Source: Deltaproteobacteria bacterium (lineage in GTDB: Bacteria; Desulfobacterota; Binatia; Binatales; Binataceae). From it: 64,000 nucleotides of DNA. The DNA is taken from the NCBI GenBank assembly GCA_021794015.1, contig JAJYRQ010000016.1:1-64000 (forward strand), written 5' to 3'. The notes beneath the pieces are model-generated. The model was not told where the DNA came from. It searched no databases and worked only from the letters and a program-made list of their open reading frames with translations. Every line of letters starts with the position of its first letter. Position 1 is the stretch's first letter. The position numbers and the translations under genes were made by a program. Positions 57,166 to 64,000 of the stretch are shown here, in pieces.

Positions 57166-57425
57166 CTGTCATTGTGAGCGAGGCGCGTGCGCGGGCCTGG
57201 CCTTGCTCCCCTTGTTATGTTGCCGGAGAGTTCGCCAAGGGATTTGAGCAATGGGCGCGCCAGCTCCGCTCCCCTCGCCCCGCCCGCGAAGCGGGAGAGG
57301 GGCAGGAAAGCGCGTGTCCGGCGCGCGCGGCAGGCCGTTGCGCGTCGTGGGTCTCGGCGTTGCGCGCGTATTGGTCGGCGGGGTGCGCAGGACCGCGCGA
57401 GGTCGCGCTTCGTTCAGGATGACAG
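57166..57425. repeat. MITE-like element with 22-bp inverted ends
   Basis: Left end CTGTCATTGTGAGCGAGGCG (57166 on) and the reverse complement of the right end (57404-57425), CTGTCATCCTGAACGAAGCG, agree at 18 of 22 positions. The 260-base interior has no convincing gene and includes GC-rich short inverted repeats. Both ends belong to the GTCATCCTGAGCGAAGC repeat type. It lies in the 567-base gap between the selenoprotein gene and the NIPSNAP gene, which holds no other feature I can support. Confidence 0.6.
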
Positions 57426-57568
57426 AAAACGGGGTGCGACCATTGCATGGCAGCGGGCGGTCGAGGCGCTGCGAGGCCGGCGGCGGCTTCTGCTACTATG
57501 GCGTTGCCAACGGTAACGGCCGAAGGCAAAGCGCCTTGGCCGCCCGAACACACGCTTAGGAGGCGTCG

Positions 57569-57883
57569 ATGATTTACGAGCTTCGTACCTACAGCCTCGT
57601 AATGGGCGCGGTGCCCGAGTACCTGGAAGTGGCCAAGACCAAATTACTCCCGGTTTTGGCGGAGCACGGACTTAAGCCGCTGGCATTTTGGTCCACGGAG
57701 ATCGGCCCGCTAAACGAGGTGCTGCATCTGTGGGCGTACGAGGACTTGAACGAACGGCAGACCAAGTGGCGCGCCTGGGGGCGCGACCCGCGCCGCTCCG
57801 AGCTGGTGCCCAAGCTGCGCCAGCTTATCGTTGCGCAGAGCAACAAAATCCTCAGCCCGGCCGACTTCTCGCCGATGAAGTAA
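57569..57883 (+). CDS. NIPSNAP-family protein
   Basis: 104 residues, dimeric ferredoxin-like fold. MIYELRTYSLVMGAVPEYLE and the HLWAYEDLNERQTKWRAWGR stretch are characteristic. Bacterial NIPSNAP proteins often accompany catabolic oxidoreductases; a GMC oxidoreductase starts 16 bases downstream. AGGAGG precedes the ATG. Confidence 0.93.
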   Translation: MIYELRTYSLVMGAVPEYLEVAKTKLLPVLAEHGLKPLAFWSTEIGPLNEVLHLWAYEDLNERQTKWRAWGRDPRRSELVPKLRQLIVAQSNKILSPADFSPMK

Positions 57884-57899
57884 GGGTGCGGCCCGAAGC

Positions 57900-59294
57900 G
57901 TGGCGCGAAAAGCGGTCGTTGTCGGCTCGGGCCCGGTCGGCGCCTCGGTCGCCCGCCGGCTGGCCGAGCGCGGAATGTCGGTCTTGCTGATCGAGGCCGG
58001 CGCGCCGACGACCCCTCGGCAGGCTCGGGGCAGCGCTTCTCCGCCGGGCTCGCATCTGCGCAACGAGCCGGGCCTGGCGGACGATCCGACGGCGTTTTTC
58101 GAGGCGCTGCTTGAGCGCTGTCGTTTCTTTAATCCCAAAGCGTCGGCTGAGGGGCTGCCCGGGGCCGCCGAGAGCCGCAATTTCGGCGGCCAGGGAATCT
58201 TGTGGACCAACAACTGCCCCGAGTTGCAGGCGAGGCTGGACCGTTGGGACGCCCTTGACGATCGGGGCTGGGAGGAGCGTTACGCCGAGGCCCGCGCCGT
58301 CTTGGGGGTAAGGACCGACCTGGACGCCGGCGGCGTTCTCGGCCGCTCTGTGGCAGAGCGGCTGAGCGCTCACTTCGCCGCCGCGGGCTCGACACGGCGA
58401 GCGGCTGCGCTGCCCACGGCGGCGCGCCGACTTCCCGACGGGCGCGTCCATTGGACCGCGCCGGCCGATATTCTCGATGATCTGCCGCCCGAGGTGCGCT
58501 CGCGGATCGAAATAAGGACCGGCTTGGAGGTGCGACGGCTGGAAAGACGCGGCCGGACGGTAGCTGCACTCGTGCTTGGAAGCGGCCGCCTCGAAGACTT
58601 CGGCGCGGTGGTTATCGCCTGCGGCGCGGTGGGTAACGCGATGCTGCTTCACGCCTCGGGTATTCGCCCCTACGCGCTCGGCCGCTGGCTGCACTACCAT
58701 CCGCTGCTCTTCGCCCAGGTGATGCTCGACCCGGCGTTGTGCGCCGGCGCGGACGCGGATAGTGCGGCGCCGGGGCCGCGCCTGTTTGTTGCGCCGACAG
58801 CGCAGGCGCCGTGGCATTCGATGTTCCTGCGGGACATTTTTCCCCGGCTCCCGGATGCCGAACCGGCGCCGTCCCGGCGCACGCTTGACTTCCAGTTTCT
58901 CGCGCCGGTTGTGCCCCGCGCCGAGCATCGGATCGATTTCGAGGCCGCCGCCGGCCTCCGCTTCGAGGTGACGCTCAGCGAGGAAGACCGGGCGTGCGTT
59001 GCGGCGATGCGCTCCGACATGGACGAGTGCGCGCAGTTGCTCGGCAGATGGCGGCGCGGATGCGAGCCGCAAGAAAATCCGCCGGGCTTTTCACATCTGA
59101 TGGGCACCACCCGGATGGGCCGCAGTCCGGAGAACAGCGTGGTTGATCCGACCGGCAGGGTCCACGGCTTTGACAACCTGTTCGTGGCCGGAGTGGGCAT
59201 CGTGCCGGTTGCCATCGCGGTTAATCCGACGCTTACCGCGGTGGCCCTGGCACTGGTCAGCGCCGACGCGATCGCCGGCGCGGCCGGCTGCTGA
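57900..59294 (+). CDS. GMC-family FAD oxidoreductase
   Basis: 464 residues. N-terminal FAD motif VVVGSGPVGASVARRLAERG, then ESRNFGGQGILWTNNCPEL. The C-terminal substrate domain has GFSHLMGTTRMG and GFDNLFVAGVGIVPVAIAVN, giving the His and Asn pair of GMC enzymes. It oxidises an alcohol or sugar; the substrate is unknown. Starts with GTG 57900 and forms a unit with the NIPSNAP gene. Confidence 0.88.
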   Translation: MARKAVVVGSGPVGASVARRLAERGMSVLLIEAGAPTTPRQARGSASPPGSHLRNEPGLADDPTAFFEALLERCRFFNPKASAEGLPGAAESRNFGGQGILWTNNCPELQARLDRWDALDDRGWEERYAEARAVLGVRTDLDAGGVLGRSVAERLSAHFAAAGSTRRAAALPTAARRLPDGRVHWTAPADILDDLPPEVRSRIEIRTGLEVRRLERRGRTVAALVLGSGRLEDFGAVVIACGAVGNAMLLHASGIRPYALGRWLHYHPLLFAQVMLDPALCAGADADSAAPGPRLFVAPTAQAPWHSMFLRDIFPRLPDAEPAPSRRTLDFQFLAPVVPRAEHRIDFEAAAGLRFEVTLSEEDRACVAAMRSDMDECAQLLGRWRRGCEPQENPPGFSHLMGTTRMGRSPENSVVDPTGRVHGFDNLFVAGVGIVPVAIAVNPTLTAVALALVSADAIAGAAGC

Positions 59295-59305
59295 AGGGGC
59301 CGCGC

Positions 59306-60079
59306 CTACAGGCCGGTTATGCTGTAGCCGAGGTCGACGTAGACGGTCTGACCGGTGACCCCGCCGGCCAGGCAGCTCAATAGCGCGACCGCCATGGTGC
59401 CGACTTCTTCGGGCTTCATGGCGCGGCTAAGCGGCGCGCGCCCTTCGGTTTCGTGGGCCATGGTGTAGTAGTCGCGGATCGCCGAGGAGGAGAGCGTGCG
59501 TGCGGGGCCCGCGCTGAGCGCGTTGACGCGGATATTCTTCGGCCCCAGGTCCAGCGCCAGGTAGCGCACGCAGGCCTCGAGCGCCGCCTTGGCCACTCCC
59601 ATGACGTTGTAATTGGGCACGGCGCGCACCGCGCCCAGGTAGGTAAGCGTCAGGATGGAGCCGCCGCCGCGCGCCTCCATCAGCGGCTCGGCCGCCCGCG
59701 CAAGCGCCACCAGCGAGTAAGCGCTTATCTCCAGCGCCTTGGCAAAACCGGCGCGGCTTACGCTGATAAACCGGTCGCGCAGGTCTTCGCGCTCGGCGTA
59801 GGCCACGGCGTGGACCAGCATGTCAAGCCCGCCCCAGCGCTCCCTTAGCGCGGCGAAGACTGCCTCGATCTGCGCCTCCGAGCTGACGTCGAGGGAGCCG
59901 AAAATGTGTGCGTCGATCGAGGCCGCCAGGGGGCGCACCCGCTTTTCCAGGGTTTCGCCCTGGTAGGTCATCCCGACCTCGGCGCCTTGCCCCTTGAGCT
60001 CGCGGGCAATCGCCCAGGCAAGGCTGCGTTCGTTGGCCACGCCGATAACCAGTGCCCGGCTATTGTCGACAATTCCCAT
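59306..60079 (-). CDS. fabI: Enoyl-[acyl-carrier-protein] reductase (NADH)
   Basis: 257 residues, short-chain dehydrogenase fold. ALVIGVANERSLAWAIARELK, YQGETLEKRVRPLA, and the YNVMGVAKAALEACVRYLA catalytic stretch (Tyr-x6-Lys) are diagnostic. It completes each elongation cycle of fatty acid synthesis and is the triclosan target in other bacteria. ATG 60079 is chosen over TTG 60088 because GGGAGG is 11 bases before the ATG. Confidence 0.93.
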   Translation of the reverse strand: MGIVDNSRALVIGVANERSLAWAIARELKGQGAEVGMTYQGETLEKRVRPLAASIDAHIFGSLDVSSEAQIEAVFAALRERWGGLDMLVHAVAYAEREDLRDRFISVSRAGFAKALEISAYSLVALARAAEPLMEARGGGSILTLTYLGAVRAVPNYNVMGVAKAALEACVRYLALDLGPKNIRVNALSAGPARTLSSSAIRDYYTMAHETEGRAPLSRAMKPEEVGTMAVALLSCLAGGVTGQTVYVDLGYSITGL

Positions 60080-60137
60080 AAGAGCCAAACCTCCCGCGGC
60101 GCGGGTGCGGCCCGTGCGATCCGGGCAGGCCGGCGCC

Positions 60138-60884
60138 TCAAGCCGTAATCTTCATCCCGTCGTGGGCGATTTCCAAGGCCAGTTCCCGGCGGCGGTCGAG
60201 CACTTCGCCGCCGGCGTGGGTCAGCACCATGCGGCCGGCGTCGAACTTCGACCGATTCGCCTCGATAAGCGGGTAGTCGAGGTGGAAGTCACGGTGGCGC
60301 GTCTGGAAGTAGGTGCATTCGCACAAGAACAGGTCGGTTTTTTTGGCCAGCGTGAGCAGCCGTTCGGTCCATCCGGTGTCGCCCGAATAGGCGATCGTCT
60401 TGCCGCCGGCGGACAGCCGAAAAGCCAGCGACACGTCCGGGTTGGTGTGCGGCGTGCGCATCGCGGCTACCTCGACCGGCCCCAGGCGCACGCTGGTCTC
60501 GGGATTAAGCACGACGAACTGAAGCCGGCGCCTGACCGCGCTTGCGTCGCTGCGCGGGTACATCGCCTTGAACAGCCGCCAGGTGCGGGACTCGAGATGG
60601 CGCGGGCCGGCAACCATCAGCTTTCGCCGGCGCGGCTTCTCCCACAGGTAGTCCAGGATAAGAAACGGTAGTCCGGCGAAGTGATCCCCGTGCAGATGGC
60701 TTATCAGGACGAGATCGATATCGTTGGGCTGCAGCCCTTCGCGCTTCATTGCGGCGAGCACCGACGGGCCGGCTTCCATCAGCAGTTTGAAGCCGCCGGC
60801 TTTGAGGTAATAGCCCGACTGTAGTTGGCCCCGGCTGCCGAAGGCGTCGCCGGCGCCCAAAACCGTAACTTCCACTAAGCCCAC
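60138..60884 (-). CDS. Metallo-beta-lactamase-fold hydrolase (RNase Z-like)
   Basis: 248 residues. The metal-binding motif is SHLHGDHFAGLPFL, with later ligands in RTPHTNP, AYSGDTGWTE and VLTHAGGEVL. The fold resembles RNase Z and arylsulfatase-type enzymes, but the RNase Z exosite is absent, so a general phosphodiesterase or hydrolase is all that can be said. Starts at GTG 60884. Between fabI and a helicase gene on the same strand. Confidence 0.85.
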   Translation of the reverse strand: MGLVEVTVLGAGDAFGSRGQLQSGYYLKAGGFKLLMEAGPSVLAAMKREGLQPNDIDLVLISHLHGDHFAGLPFLILDYLWEKPRRRKLMVAGPRHLESRTWRLFKAMYPRSDASAVRRRLQFVVLNPETSVRLGPVEVAAMRTPHTNPDVSLAFRLSAGGKTIAYSGDTGWTERLLTLAKKTDLFLCECTYFQTRHRDFHLDYPLIEANRSKFDAGRMVLTHAGGEVLDRRRELALEIAHDGMKITA

Positions 60885-60983
60885 GGGCTTTGTTCGCTAT
60901 GCGGAGTTGTCCCGCCGGGATTGGCAGCCATGTTAACGCTTGCGTGCCGGCTTGGGCAACGTGCGCCGGCGCGCTAAATGGCC

Positions 60984-63008
60984 TCAGCTTGCGGCCTCGT
61001 CTTCGGACTCCTCGAGCATGGCGGCCGGCAGCACCTCGGGATCGAGTTCGGCGACGAAGCGGGAGACCGCGCTCATCGTGTAGCCTTGCGCGCGCTGGAA
61101 CATGTAGACCGGGTAGCTCAGGTAAAGCTCGTCGCGGGCGCGCGTTACGGCGACGTAAAGCAGGCGGCGCTCCTCCTCGAGCGCCTGCTCGTCGACCACT
61201 TGCGCGGCGGGGAAGCGCCCCTCGCAAAGCCAGATGACGAAGACCACCCGCCACTCCAGCCCCTTGGCCGAGTGAATCGTGCTAAGCGTGAGTATCCCCT
61301 CGCGGTCGCGGTCGGCGCCCGCCACGCCGGCCACCGCGTCGGCCGTCGGCTCGAGTACCATCTCGGCGACCATCGCCTCCAGGCTGCGGTAGCGCTCGGC
61401 GAGATTGTGCAGATGCTCGAGGTCGCGCTCGCGCCTAGGGAAGTCGTCCGGGTAGGCGTCGCGCAAAAGCGGCCGGTAATACTCGAGCACCTGGGCCAGC
61501 TTTTCGGCCGGCCGGCCGCGGCTCTGCGCCAGCCCCGCTAAAAGCTCGCCGAGGCGCCGAAGCCCGTCACGCGACGGACCGGCCTTCACCCCGGCCAGCG
61601 CCGCCTGCTCGGCGATGGCGCCCGGTGCGGCACGCTGGGCGACCATCCGGTCGACCAGCGCCGCGCCCAGGCGCGAGCCGACTCCGGGCAGCAGCGTCAG
61701 CGCGCGCAGCCAGGAAACCGCGTCGGCCGGGTTGACCAGCACGCGCAGATGGGCCAGCACGTCCTTGATATGGGCCGCCTCGACGAACTTTAGCCCGCCC
61801 CGCTTGACGAACGGGATATCGCGGCGCTGCAGCTCCAGCTCGAGATCGAAGGAGTGAAAGCCGGAGCGGAACAGCACCGCCATCTCTTCCAGCGCAACGC
61901 CCGCCTCGCGCAGCTCGAGCACCCGCTGGGCGACGAACCGGGACTGCATCCGCTCGTCCTCGGCCCGCACCAGCAAGGGACGGGACGGGCCGCTGCGGGT
62001 GGTGAAGAGCGTCTTGGCGTACTTCTCCGGGGCGCGCGCGATGATCGCGTTGGCCAGGTCGAGAATACTCTGGTAGGAGCGGTAGTTTTGCTCGAGCTTG
62101 ATGACCCGGGTGCCGGGGAAAACGGCCGGGAAGTCGAGAATATTGCGGTAATTGGCGCCGCGAAAGGCATAGATCGACTGGGCGTCGTCGCCCACCACCA
62201 TGACATTGTCGTGCGCGGCGGCCAGCAGCCGCACGACGCGGGCCTGGACCAGGTTGGTGTCCTGGAACTCGTCGACCATTATCTGGCGCCATCGCTCGGA
62301 GAGGCGCTCTCGGGTGGGTTGATGCTTTTCCAGGAGTTCGACCAGCCGCCACAAGAGATCGTCGTAGTCCAGAAGCCCGCGCTCGGCCTTGTAGCCCTGG
62401 TAGGCTTCGGCCAGCGCCGCGATCGCCGCACCATGTTCGATCAGGTGCGGGAAGTCGGCTTGCAGCTCCTCCTCCAGCGTGCGGCACTTGTTGCGCGCCA
62501 TGCTGATCACTTCGGCGAGCGTGCCCTTTTTGGGAAAGCGGCGGTCCTTGGAGCCGAGTCCCATGCGGGCGCGCAAGAGATTGAGCGCGTCGGCGGCGTC
62601 CGCGCTGTCGAGAATCGTGAAGTTCGGCCTAAGCTCAAGCACCGAGCCGTTACGGCGCAGCACCAGGTTGGCGAACGAATGGAAGGTTCCCCCGGCTACC
62701 GCCCGGGCCGCCGCCGAGCCCAGCAGCCGCTCGACCCTGCCGAGCATCTCCTCGGCCGCCCGCCGGGTGAAGGTCAGAAGCAGGATCGACGCCGGAGCAA
62801 CGCCGTTCTCGATAAGCCAGGCGACCCGGTAGATAAGCGTGCGCGTCTTGCCCGAGCCGGCCCCGGCAACCACCAGAGCCGGTCCCTGCCGATGGGTTAC
62901 GGCCGCAAGCTGGGCAGGATTGAGCGCAGCGGCGTAGTCCAGGCGCGTGCCGGTCGCCCGGCGTTCGCCCGGGGGCGCCGGACGCACCACGATCGTACGC
63001 TCGTCCAC
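60984..63008 (-). CDS. UvrD/Rep/PcrA-type ATP-dependent DNA helicase
   Basis: 674 residues, superfamily 1A 3'-5' helicase. Motif Ia/I LVVAGAGSGKTRTLIYRVAW, motif II MVDEFQDTN, motif III VVGDDAQSIYAFRGA, motif IV LEQNYRSYQSILDLAN, motif V STIHSAKGLEW and motif VI LLYVAVTRARDELYL are all intact. It lacks the long C-terminal tail of typical UvrD. Acts in DNA repair or replication restart. ATG 63008. Confidence 0.94.
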   Translation of the reverse strand: MDERTIVVRPAPPGERRATGTRLDYAAALNPAQLAAVTHRQGPALVVAGAGSGKTRTLIYRVAWLIENGVAPASILLLTFTRRAAEEMLGRVERLLGSAAARAVAGGTFHSFANLVLRRNGSVLELRPNFTILDSADAADALNLLRARMGLGSKDRRFPKKGTLAEVISMARNKCRTLEEELQADFPHLIEHGAAIAALAEAYQGYKAERGLLDYDDLLWRLVELLEKHQPTRERLSERWRQIMVDEFQDTNLVQARVVRLLAAAHDNVMVVGDDAQSIYAFRGANYRNILDFPAVFPGTRVIKLEQNYRSYQSILDLANAIIARAPEKYAKTLFTTRSGPSRPLLVRAEDERMQSRFVAQRVLELREAGVALEEMAVLFRSGFHSFDLELELQRRDIPFVKRGGLKFVEAAHIKDVLAHLRVLVNPADAVSWLRALTLLPGVGSRLGAALVDRMVAQRAAPGAIAEQAALAGVKAGPSRDGLRRLGELLAGLAQSRGRPAEKLAQVLEYYRPLLRDAYPDDFPRRERDLEHLHNLAERYRSLEAMVAEMVLEPTADAVAGVAGADRDREGILTLSTIHSAKGLEWRVVFVIWLCEGRFPAAQVVDEQALEEERRLLYVAVTRARDELYLSYPVYMFQRAQGYTMSAVSRFVAELDPEVLPAAMLEESEDEAAS

Positions 63009-63078
63009 AGCAAGCGCAGTTCTAGCATGGGCGGCTGGCGCGGCAAAGCAGCCACGCTGCCCGCAGCGTGCCGCCCGC

Positions 63079-63561
63079 CTACGGCGGTGGAACGTTATCC
63101 AGGTCGGGCGCCGGCCGGATGCCGTAGCGCTGGATTTGGTCGAGCACCCGGTCGAGCGTGACCGGCTCTGCCGCAGCCTGCGCCGGCGCCGCGCCTTGGG
63201 CGCCGGCGTTGTGGCCGAGCTCTTTCAGTTCCGGGCGGACCGCAATGCGGTCGGTGATGGTGACGTTGGACTGTCCGAGGAAGGATTGCACCTCGTGTTC
63301 GGCTTTCTTGCGTTCGTCGTCACTGGCGACGAAGCCGTAGAGCAGCACCTGATGGGTGCCGTCGGAGGCAAGCAGGACCTGCGCGCCGACCAGCGGCAGA
63401 GCGTGCTGGCGAAGAAACTGGCTTAGCTCGCGGCTGGCGTTGCGTTCGACCTGGGTGCCGGCGGCCTGCGCGCGCGCGCCGAATGCGGCAATCCCGAGCA
63501 CGACAACCGCCGCCAGCGGCCACCAGGAACGGCGCCAAGACCCTTTGCTGCTTTGCGTCAT
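63079..63561 (-). CDS. Secreted protein with BON-like domain
   Basis: 160 residues. A signal peptide (SWWPLAAVVVLGIAAFGARAQA, cleavage near ARAQA) is followed by a small alpha/beta domain reminiscent of BON domains (GAQVLLASDGTHQVLLYGFV, then AEHEVQSFLGQSNVTITDR), and an Ala/Pro-rich tail ending in APDLDNVPPP. BON domains are linked to membrane or envelope binding. The family assignment is tentative. Confidence 0.6.
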   Translation of the reverse strand: MTQSSKGSWRRSWWPLAAVVVLGIAAFGARAQAAGTQVERNASRELSQFLRQHALPLVGAQVLLASDGTHQVLLYGFVASDDERKKAEHEVQSFLGQSNVTITDRIAVRPELKELGHNAGAQGAAPAQAAAEPVTLDRVLDQIQRYGIRPAPDLDNVPPP

Positions 63562-64000
63562 ATCGTCGTCGACGCCGGGCGAGGCCGAGAAACGACTTCT
63601 CCAACTCTCAAGCTAGGTTGGGCAAGCCTCCAACGCAATCGGGGCAGCGCGGCGTATCCGCCCTGCCGGCGCGGCCAAGCCAAGGCGCCGGGCCGGCACG
63701 GATGGCTCAAAGGACGCGTGCCCCCATGGTTTGCGGACGGGAGCGCTCCGACTATGCTACCATCAGCGGGGTCGAGTCGGGCCGCAACGCGTCCGGGCTG
63801 CTTGCGCCGTTCCCATCCCGGTCGCCGGGCGGGAGTTTTTCGCTCCGCAATTGAATGGGCGCTTCGCCTCATCCGTCCAATTACCGGCAGCGCCGGCCGG
63901 CGCTGCCGGGCCGGGTGTTGTCTGGCGCGAAGCCAGGTCGGCAGGGCGGCCGTTGAGCGCGGCGCGCCGCGCTCGGCGAGCGCGAGTTTGGGCCAGCAGC
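63562..64000. other. Gene-free right edge
   Basis: 439 bases with no supported gene. TATGCTACCAT at about 63752-63762 could be part of a promoter reading rightwards out of the window, but this is weak. Confidence 0.4.

Noticed and set aside
57852..59072. A 406-residue minus-strand frame opposite the GMC oxidoreductase
   Set aside because: Antisense shadow; the plus strand has clear FAD and GMC motifs.

Overview
The window is high-GC bacterial chromosome (roughly two thirds G+C by eye), densely coded on both strands. It has no rRNA, tRNA, CRISPR array or prophage that I could see. It holds much of the conserved neighbourhood of a replication origin: dnaA, dnaN, parA, parB with two parS sites, mnmE, mnmG, rsmG, rpmH, rnpA, yidD, yidC and jag. 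Around these are many acyl-CoA genes: three CaiB/BaiF CoA-transferase domains in two genes, two crotonases, a broken acyl-CoA dehydrogenase, a carboxyltransferase remnant, and a thiolase-like/DUF35 pair. The mix of separate F0 genes (atpZ-I-B-E without F1), a selenoprotein, NIPSNAP, GMC and CoA-transferase genes fits a deltaproteobacteria-related environmental lineage such as Binatota (Desulfobacterota_B). That placement is inference from gene content only.

Layout. 1-1,430: edge of an IS1380-family element, then an MqsRA toxin-antitoxin locus whose toxin carries a nonsense codon. 1.9-8.9 kb: methyltransferase, DUF3303-like protein, fused hydrolase, YeiH transporter, fumarase, ferredoxin. 9.0-12.5 kb (minus): rpmH-rnpA-yidD-yidC-jag, with rpmH apparently nested inside a 5'-extended rnpA. 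12.9-19.3 kb (plus): mnmE, mnmG, two parS sites, rsmG, parA, parB. 20-31 kb: two-domain CoA-transferase, carboxyltransferase remnant, mutS2, thiolase-like/DUF35 pair, a membrane-protein gene broken by two amber codons, and an ECF41 sigma-factor operon with a matching promoter. 31.5-36.9 kb: AsmA, Smr, F0 ATP synthase genes. 37-41.6 kb: hemL, then dnaA and dnaN with DnaA boxes (probable oriC). 41.6-48.1 kb: ArnT-like glycosyltransferase, YyaL, an EEP-family protein, CoA-transferase. 48.2-50.1 kb: decayed IS1380 transposase beside an amber-interrupted acyl-CoA dehydrogenase. 50.3-64 kb: crotonases, an AbrB-type protein, cobD-cbiB, small inverted-repeat elements, thiol peroxidase, a GrdB-like selenoprotein with a SECIS hairpin, NIPSNAP, GMC oxidoreductase, fabI, MBL hydrolase, UvrD helicase, and a secreted protein.

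The most notable observations are: (1) an in-frame UGA in a GrdB/PrdB-like gene, in a U-x-x-C motif, followed at the right distance by a perfect hairpin, so the gene almost certainly encodes a selenoprotein; (2) an rnpA frame with no usable start codon until upstream of rpmH, reproducing the rpmH-inside-rnpA overlap known from Thermus; (3) an ECF41 operon preceded by an ECF41-type promoter; (4) several genes at different stages of decay, and small palindromic repeats, two of which sit inside the dead transposase.
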